NCBI GenBank assembly: GCA_003649715.1 | Contig: QMSS01000055.1 | Coordinates: 1 to 9,072, forward strand | Reading direction: 5' to 3' | Source: Thermoplasmata archaeon | Lineage (GTDB): Archaea > Thermoplasmatota > E2 > DHVEG-1 | DNA length: 9,072 nt | Shown here: positions 5,909-9,072 of the stretch, piece by piece | Layout: every line of letters starts with the position of its first letter | Numbering within the stretch: the stretch's first letter is position 1 | Position numbers and translations under genes: made by a program | Notes under the pieces: generated by a model | What the model was told of the DNA's origin: nothing | What the model saw: only the letters and a program-made list of their open reading frames with translations | The model's database searches: none

Positions 5909-8629
5909 TTAGGTGTTTATGGTTTCTATGTAGAAATTGTTGAATTGTAAGACAGTGCTTTTTGTTTTACCCCTGATCTTTATTGTTTTTTCTATTTTGA
6001 TGTAGCCATTTTTTATTAGATATTCATCTTTCTTTTTTTCTAGCTTCGCAGGAGGTATGTCTGACCATGTTATGTCGCCATTTTTCTCTAATTTTTTGGT
6101 TAACATATTTTGATTTTTGTTTATCCATTGTATGATCTCTTTGCTCTTTTGTTTGAATTCTGGTCCAATTTTTGATGGAATAGGTGTTATAGCCATTATT
6201 TTTTCTTCTACATCTGGTTTTCTAGGTATGAAACGGTGTTTTTCTGGGTATTTTAGTGTGGTTTTGATTATGTATTCACTACTTTTTATTTTTGAGATGT
6301 ATTGTTTTGATGCGTAGGTGGCTATGAATTTTATAGGTGTGTTGAGTGGTATGCCTTGTTTGCTTTTCCATGCTCTTATTTGTGCTATGTAGTTTTTTAC
6401 ATGTTCTCCTTTTTCTTCTGCTTCTTTGTCGATTAATACTGGTTTAGGCCAAGGTGAGGTATGTATACTTTTATGTTTATCAGGTTTTTTGAAGTAGAGG
6501 TGGTATATTTCTTCTGTTATGTGTGGTATGAATGGTGCGAATAGTTTTAGAATGCCGAGTCCTATGGTGTAGAGTGTGTATTTTATGCTTTCTGTGTTTT
6601 TGTTGTTGTATATTGATGTTTTGATCATTTCTATGTAGTGGTCTGCAAGTTCATGCCATAGGAAGTATTCTATTTCTTTCATTGTTTGTGAGTAGTTGAA
6701 TTCATCCATTAGCTGGGTGCATTTTTTGACTAGCTTGCTGTATTTTGTGAGGATCCATCTGTCGATGTCTTGTAATTTTGTTGGTTTTTTTGGCTGAGTT
6801 TTTTTGTCTATGTTTGTGAAGATGAATTTTTCGACGTTCCATAGTTTACGTAATAGTCTTGTTCCTCTTATGACATCTTTGTGTCTAAATGGGTTGTCTT
6901 CTCCTAGTGCGCAGCTTGCTGCGTAGCATCGGAATGCATCGGTGCTGTATTGGTCTATTATTTGCAGTGGGTCGATGACGTTTCCGAGGCTTGCATGCAT
7001 GGGTGTTCCATCTTCTGATAGTATGAATCCTCCCATCATCATGTTTTCAAATGGTTTTTCACCGGTTAGTAATGTGCATCTTAGTATTGTGTAGAATGCC
7101 CATGTTCTTATAATGTCATGTGATTGTGGTCTTAGACTCATGGGGTATAGTTTTTCGAATTTTTTGTTGTCTCTGTACCAGAATGTGTTGTAGAGGGGTG
7201 ATATTGATGAGTCCATCCATGTGTCGAATACGTCTTCGCATCCTCTTAGTTTTCCACCGCATTTAGGGCATTTTTCTATAGGTGGGTTGTCTATCGTGGG
7301 ATCGACATAGCAGTCTTCTATCCGCGCTAGCACTGGATGTTCACATTTTTCGCATTCCCATAATGGTATAGGTGTGGCAAAATATCTCTGACGTGATATA
7401 ACCCAGTCCCATTCTAGTGAGTTCACCCATTCTTCTAGACGTGTCTTCATAAAACGTGGATACCAGTTCATTTTGTTGCTGTTTTCTAGAACCATTTTTT
7501 TGAATGGCAGTGTTTTTAGAAACCATTGTTTGGTGTTGATGAATTCGATAGGTGTTTTACATCTCCAACATACGCCAATGTTTTGCTGAAGTGGTTGTTG
7601 TTTGATGAGGAAACCCTTTTTGTTTAGATCCTCTATGATCTTTTTTCTGGCATCCTCGATTTTCATTCCACTATAGATGCCACATATTTTTGTCATCTTT
7701 CCCTCTTCGTTGATACTCATTTCAATAGGTAGTTTGTACTTGAAAACCCATCTGAGATCTTCTTTATCGCCGATAGTGCAGATCATTACTATCCCAGTTC
7801 CAAAGCTTGGATCCACTGCCTCATCCTCAACAATTTTTACTTTTTTGTCGAACATTGGAACCTTCAATGTCTGTCCTACAAGCCAGGGTGCTCGTTCATC
7901 AGATGGGTGGACAGCTACGATCTGACATGATGGTAGCATTTCAGGTCTTGTGGTGGCAATCTCTACATACATTCCATTGAGATCTCTACCGATGCCGTGA
8001 TATTTAAGTACCTGCTCAGGTTGTTCCTCTGTGAAATAGAATTTTATGGTGTTGAGACTAGTTGTTCTATCTACATATACTACTTCTGCATCTGCCATGG
8101 CGGTCATACATCGTGGGCACCAGTTAACTGGGAACTCACCCTTGTAAATATAACCTCTGTTGTATAAGAGTATGAAGGATATCTGAGTTAGTCTTCGATA
8201 ATACTCCTTGTTTGTCTGATAATATATACTGGGATCCATGCTCTCTCCCAGTCGTATAAACTGATCAATCATGGTTTTGATGTTTTTTTCAGCGAACTCA
8301 GAGCATAGTCTTATGAATCTATGTCTATCAACATCCTTACGAGTAATATTCATTTTTCTCTCAACACGTTCCTCAATAGGAATACCATTTACATCAAAGC
8401 ATAATGGGAAAAACACATTGTATCCTCTCATACGTTTATAGCGTGCAGCAAAATCAATATGTGTATAATGAACTGCATGACCCGCATGTAAAGGACCAGA
8501 GGCATACCGTGGTGGAACATCTATACTATAAGTTTCTTTATCGCTGTCGAAATCAAAATAATAGATTTTCATCTCCTGCCATTTTTTCTGCCATTTCCTT
8601 TCAATACGTTTTTGATCGTATTCTGTCAT
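5909..8629 (-). CDS. valS: Valyl-tRNA synthetase
   Basis: This class I synthetase charges tRNA-Val. It has 906 residues from ATG 8629. That start has TGAGG nine bases upstream; a TTG at 8644 would add five residues and overlap that site. In order: HIGH motif as HAGH (48-51) within PPRYASGPLHAGHA; zinc knuckle CPRC (171-174); CP1 editing domain with ATTRPE (225-230) and the Asp288/Asp291 pair in GDKED; CWRC (354-357); CEKC (426-429) and CPKC (454-457); the archaeal ValRS stretch LRPQSHDIIRTWAFYTI; then the catalytic loop LSEDGTPMHASLGNVIDP. In that loop PMHAS (543-547) replaces KMSKS. An anticodon-binding helical domain (about 590-740, with HELADHYIE) and a basic C-terminal domain with an IleRS-like PIPSKIGPEFKQKSKE segment follow. 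No bacterial-type coiled-coil tail is seen. The frame is unbroken and all other elements are present, so the altered loop is probably native rather than a sign of decay. Confidence 0.94.
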   Translation of the reverse strand: MTEYDQKRIERKWQKKWQEMKIYYFDFDSDKETYSIDVPPRYASGPLHAGHAVHYTHIDFAARYKRMRGYNVFFPLCFDVNGIPIEERVERKMNITRKDVDRHRFIRLCSEFAEKNIKTMIDQFIRLGESMDPSIYYQTNKEYYRRLTQISFILLYNRGYIYKGEFPVNWCPRCMTAMADAEVVYVDRTTSLNTIKFYFTEEQPEQVLKYHGIGRDLNGMYVEIATTRPEMLPSCQIVAVHPSDERAPWLVGQTLKVPMFDKKVKIVEDEAVDPSFGTGIVMICTIGDKEDLRWVFKYKLPIEMSINEEGKMTKICGIYSGMKIEDARKKIIEDLNKKGFLIKQQPLQQNIGVCWRCKTPIEFINTKQWFLKTLPFKKMVLENSNKMNWYPRFMKTRLEEWVNSLEWDWVISRQRYFATPIPLWECEKCEHPVLARIEDCYVDPTIDNPPIEKCPKCGGKLRGCEDVFDTWMDSSISPLYNTFWYRDNKKFEKLYPMSLRPQSHDIIRTWAFYTILRCTLLTGEKPFENMMMGGFILSEDGTPMHASLGNVIDPLQIIDQYSTDAFRCYAASCALGEDNPFRHKDVIRGTRLLRKLWNVEKFIFTNIDKKTQPKKPTKLQDIDRWILTKYSKLVKKCTQLMDEFNYSQTMKEIEYFLWHELADHYIEMIKTSIYNNKNTESIKYTLYTIGLGILKLFAPFIPHITEEIYHLYFKKPDKHKSIHTSPWPKPVLIDKEAEEKGEHVKNYIAQIRAWKSKQGIPLNTPIKFIATYASKQYISKIKSSEYIIKTTLKYPEKHRFIPRKPDVEEKIMAITPIPSKIGPEFKQKSKEIIQWINKNQNMLTKKLEKNGDITWSDIPPAKLEKKKDEYLIKNGYIKIEKTIKIRGKTKSTVLQFNNFYIETINT

Positions 8630-8680
8630 TCTATTTTTCCTCAAATCCGATGCATTACTTTTTTTTCAAACAAATTCCTT

Positions 8681-8690
8681 TTTTAATAAA
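8681..8690 (-). promoter_or_regulatory. Possible proximal TATA box of valS
   Basis: On the - strand this reads TTTATTAAAA, 52-61 bases ahead of the valS ATG, giving a predicted leader of about 30 bases. A second element further up (8735-8742) competes with it. Confidence 0.3.
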
Positions 8691-8717
8691 CATGATAATG
8701 CATTTGGTTTTTCCAGA

Positions 8718-8734
8718 TGGAAAGTAGATTTCCA
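8718..8734. repeat. Short inverted repeat TGGAAA-N5-TTTCCA next to the distal valS TATA box
   Basis: Six-base perfect arms with a five-base spacer lie immediately downstream, in the valS direction, of the TATA element at 8735-8742. It could be an operator or chance; no second copy is seen in the window. Confidence 0.25.
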
Positions 8735-8742
8735 CTTATAAA
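8735..8742 (-). promoter_or_regulatory. Distal TATA box of valS
   Basis: The - strand reads GTTTATAAGTGG around this site, the best TATA match upstream of valS. It predicts a start near 8712 and a leader of about 80 bases. The element is nearly symmetric (CTTATAAA on the + strand), so it might also fire rightwards, with a start close to 8766. Confidence 0.4.
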
Positions 8743-8766
8743 CATTGTCTTAAATAAAAAATTAGG

Positions 8767-8874
8767 ATGATGAATAACAAAAAAGCTATATCAGATACTA
8801 TCAGAAAAATTATTTATGCTAAAAATTGCTCGTGTACAAAAAATACTTTCCAAGATTTTTTGTCTTCTCTATAA
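8767..8874 (+). CDS. Doubtful 35-codon open frame, possibly leaderless
   Basis: ATGATG at 8767 opens a 35-codon frame (MMNNKKAISD...) that contains a Cys-Ser-Cys at residues 21-23 and ends at TAA 8872-8874. There is no spaced ribosome binding site, but a TATA-like CTTATAAA lies about 26 bases upstream of the ATG, where a leaderless message would begin. No family is recognised, composition is that of the surrounding A+T-rich DNA, and chance is quite possible. Confidence 0.2.
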   Translation: MMNNKKAISDTIRKIIYAKNCSCTKNTFQDFLSSL

Positions 8875-9044
8875 AAGCATTCAATGCGTTCGAATACTTT
8901 CAACGATCTTTATACAATAATTTTATAATTGCCATCATCTATTACTACCACTTAATATAATGCATAGTTGTATATAGCTATGTATACTTGATGATAAAAA
9001 CTATCTGAGGGTCTTACCTTGAATTGTGTCACCTTTAGAGAAAA
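8875..9044. other. Non-coding stretch ahead of the right-edge frame
   Basis: No convincing gene is seen on either strand. It holds A+T-rich elements that could be TATA boxes (ATTTTATAAT near 8918; TGTATATAG near 8968) and nested short palindromes around 8962-8985, including CATAG-N10-CTATG. This is consistent with a promoter region for a gene reading rightwards out of the window. Confidence 0.3.
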
Positions 9045-9072
9045 ATGATCAAAAAATTGGAGGATTTAGGAG
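9045..9072 (+). CDS. Possible start of a gene truncated by the window edge
   Basis: ATG at 9045 opens nine codons (MIKKLEDLG) to the edge with no stop. An in-frame TAG at 9036-9038 rules out an earlier start. The upstream TTTAGAG is only a weak ribosome binding site. Alternatively GGAGGAT at 9059-9065 is itself a strong binding site for a start just beyond the edge, in which case this frame is not translated. Too little is visible to name a product. Confidence 0.3.

Noticed and set aside
8630..8644. TTG start extending ValRS by five residues
   Set aside because: The TGAGG ribosome binding site for the ATG at 8629 would fall inside that extension, and the ATG is the stronger start.
8404..8727. 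107-codon + strand frame over the valS 5' end
   Set aside because: Antisense shadow of valS running into its promoter; low-complexity aromatic-rich translation with no recognisable domain.
8983..9008. TGATGA followed ten bases later by CTGA, resembling a C'/D pair of a C/D box guide RNA
   Set aside because: No matching upstream C box and D' box at the right distance, so only half of the expected structure is present.

Overview
This 9.1-kb, A+T-rich window looks archaeal and chromosomal. The evidence is TATA boxes about 25 bases ahead of short leaders, ribosome binding sites of the GGTG/GAGG type, ATGA stop/start overlaps, heavy use of ATA and AGA codons, oligo-T terminators, an archaeal-type valyl-tRNA synthetase, and a hexulose-phosphate synthase/RraA-like fusion of the kind known from euryarchaea. 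A euryarchaeote, possibly Thermoplasmatota, is my inference; no rRNA or other phylogenetic marker is present to settle it. I see no tRNA, rRNA, CRISPR array, insertion sequence or phage gene.

Region 1 (1-2620, + strand) is a ferrous-iron uptake operon: feoA, feoB and a DtxR/MntR-family metalloregulator, nearly or actually overlapping and closed by a hairpin/oligo-T terminator. Two copies of a near-palindromic TTTAGG-N4-CCAAAA element flank the promoter. They are good candidates for the binding sites of the operon's own repressor, which would make this a self-contained iron-sensing circuit.

Region 2 (2620-5000, + strand) is a two-gene operon with its own TATA box. The first gene is a 430-residue fusion of 3-hexulose-6-phosphate synthase with an RraA-like aldolase/decarboxylase domain. 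The second overlaps it by ATGA and encodes a DUF362 protein with two [4Fe-4S] ferredoxin motifs and an extra Cys-rich site. The first half probably serves the archaeal (reverse) ribulose monophosphate route to pentose phosphates. The job of the RraA half and of the DUF362 protein is not known.

Region 3 (5021-8743, - strand) holds, in transcription order, valS, a possible 37-codon single-span membrane peptide, and an acetate/succinate transporter of the GPR1/FUN34/SatP family preceded by an 8-bp-arm inverted repeat. The valyl-tRNA synthetase has HAGH for HIGH and PMHAS where KMSKS is expected. It is otherwise complete, including the CP1 editing domain and four CxxC zinc knuckles.

Region 4 (8743-9072) is mostly non-coding. 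It contains one doubtful 35-codon reading frame and, at the extreme right edge, the possible first codons of a + strand gene.

Nothing here is a clear new defence or mobile system. The items most worth following are the paired operators with a regulator of mixed DtxR/MntR metal ligands, the fusion/DUF362 operon, and the altered KMSKS loop of ValRS.
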